DNA of 27,371 nucleotides from Chara braunii. Lineage: Eukaryota > Streptophyta > Charophyceae > Charales > Characeae. The notes below the pieces were generated by a model that saw nothing but the letters and a program-made list of their open reading frames with translations, searched no databases and had not been told where the DNA came from. This document shows positions 26,823 through 27,371 of this stretch, one piece after another. How positions within the stretch are numbered: the first letter of the stretch is position 1; the number at the start of each line of letters is the position of its first letter. The stretch lies in contig BFEA01000062.1 of the NCBI GenBank assembly GCA_003427395.1, positions 1,874,637-1,902,007 on the forward strand, in the 5' to 3' direction. The translations under genes and the position numbers were made by a program.

Positions 26823-27371
26823 CTACGTCCTTCACCAAAGACACTCACATCAAACCAAAGGACCCCACAACCACTCAAACGGCTAGCGAGATGTCGGTTG
26901 TCGTGTCTTCCCAGAGTTCAGGGGCGTGTACAGCGGCCACACACTGCACATCACACGGAGAGAAGGCAAAGTTTTTTGAGTACTCTACTATGACAAAATA
27001 CAAGATATGCATGAGGGTCTGTATTCCCGTTGTGCCATTCCTTCTGATAAGCCATGCTGAAATTGGTGTTTTCTTGGGTGCATCTGTGACTCCTTTATCG
27101 CCCCTAAGGAACCCAAAAACAGGAGTCAATCATCCATAACTCTTGCCTTTGGCATACAATTATATCATAATTGCCTTATTGACACATCTACTAAAAGAGT
27201 TCAGGGAACGGTTTCTTGCTTTTGTGGCATTGCTCCATCCATGTCTCCAGTGTTTCACAATTTACAGGGAGTTGTTTTCAGATCCATCTCTCGTCTTCTG
27301 GCCCTCCATAATATGCCGAAGAGTTGGGGTCTGCACAGGTGAAATGCAACCCCCCTCCCTCTTTCCCCCCC
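26823..27371. other. No gene recognised
   Basis: Short frames without domains on both strands. The window ends in a C-rich run. No terminal repeats or RNA genes are seen. Confidence 0.5.

Overview
This is a window of nuclear DNA from a large, repeat-rich eukaryotic genome. The resident families are a chromodomain-bearing Ty3/gypsy element (chromovirus), a plant-type LINE with an APE endonuclease, a reverse transcriptase and a zf-RVT-like tail, a hAT-type DNA transposon, U6 snRNA-like sequences and many (CT)n/(CAA)n microsatellites. Together they suggest a green-lineage genome such as a land plant or streptophyte alga. The exact organism cannot be fixed from the sequence. No intact host protein gene is visible.

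Layout, left to right. At 1-171 is the leader and primer-binding site of a chromovirus that runs off the left edge. At 172-3420, minus strand, is the 3' half of chromovirus A: LTR, polypurine tract, integrase with chromodomain, RNase H and the end of RT, broken by two stop codons. At about 3.4-6.3 kb is unassigned DNA ending in a ~123-bp tandem repeat and a GC-rich leader-like stretch. It precedes a plus-strand gag-like pseudogene (6337-7594), which contains an embedded Nextera mate-pair junction adapter. At 7.66-8.48 kb is an irregular array of short hairpins with changing stems and a constant loop. At 8.5-12.6 kb nothing protein-coding is recognisable, but two U6 snRNA-like sequences lie on the minus strand, one of them behind pol III-type A/B boxes. 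At 12585-16396, minus strand, is the 5' half of chromovirus B: LTR, PBS, gag, protease and RT.

At 16397 to about 23990, plus strand, is a decayed LINE. A 1196-bp non-autonomous hAT-like element sits in its endonuclease domain. It has terminal inverted repeats and an 8-bp target duplication, and conceptual removal restores the endonuclease reading frame. The LINE tail carries long (CAA)n tracts. At 24-25.1 kb are six copies of a small GCTGGA/TCCAGC hairpin. At 25.7-26.5 kb, minus strand, is a CCHC zinc-knuckle plus coiled-coil pseudogene.

The parts do not form a working pathway; this is nested repeat sediment. The most interesting signals are the two hairpin repeat families flanking the gag-like pseudogene, where stems differ between copies yet stay paired, the tRNA-promoter/U6 composite, and the datable LINE-then-hAT nesting. 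Two assembly artefacts (adapter at 7384-7421, 50-bp duplication around the N at 3622) should be removed before any analysis.
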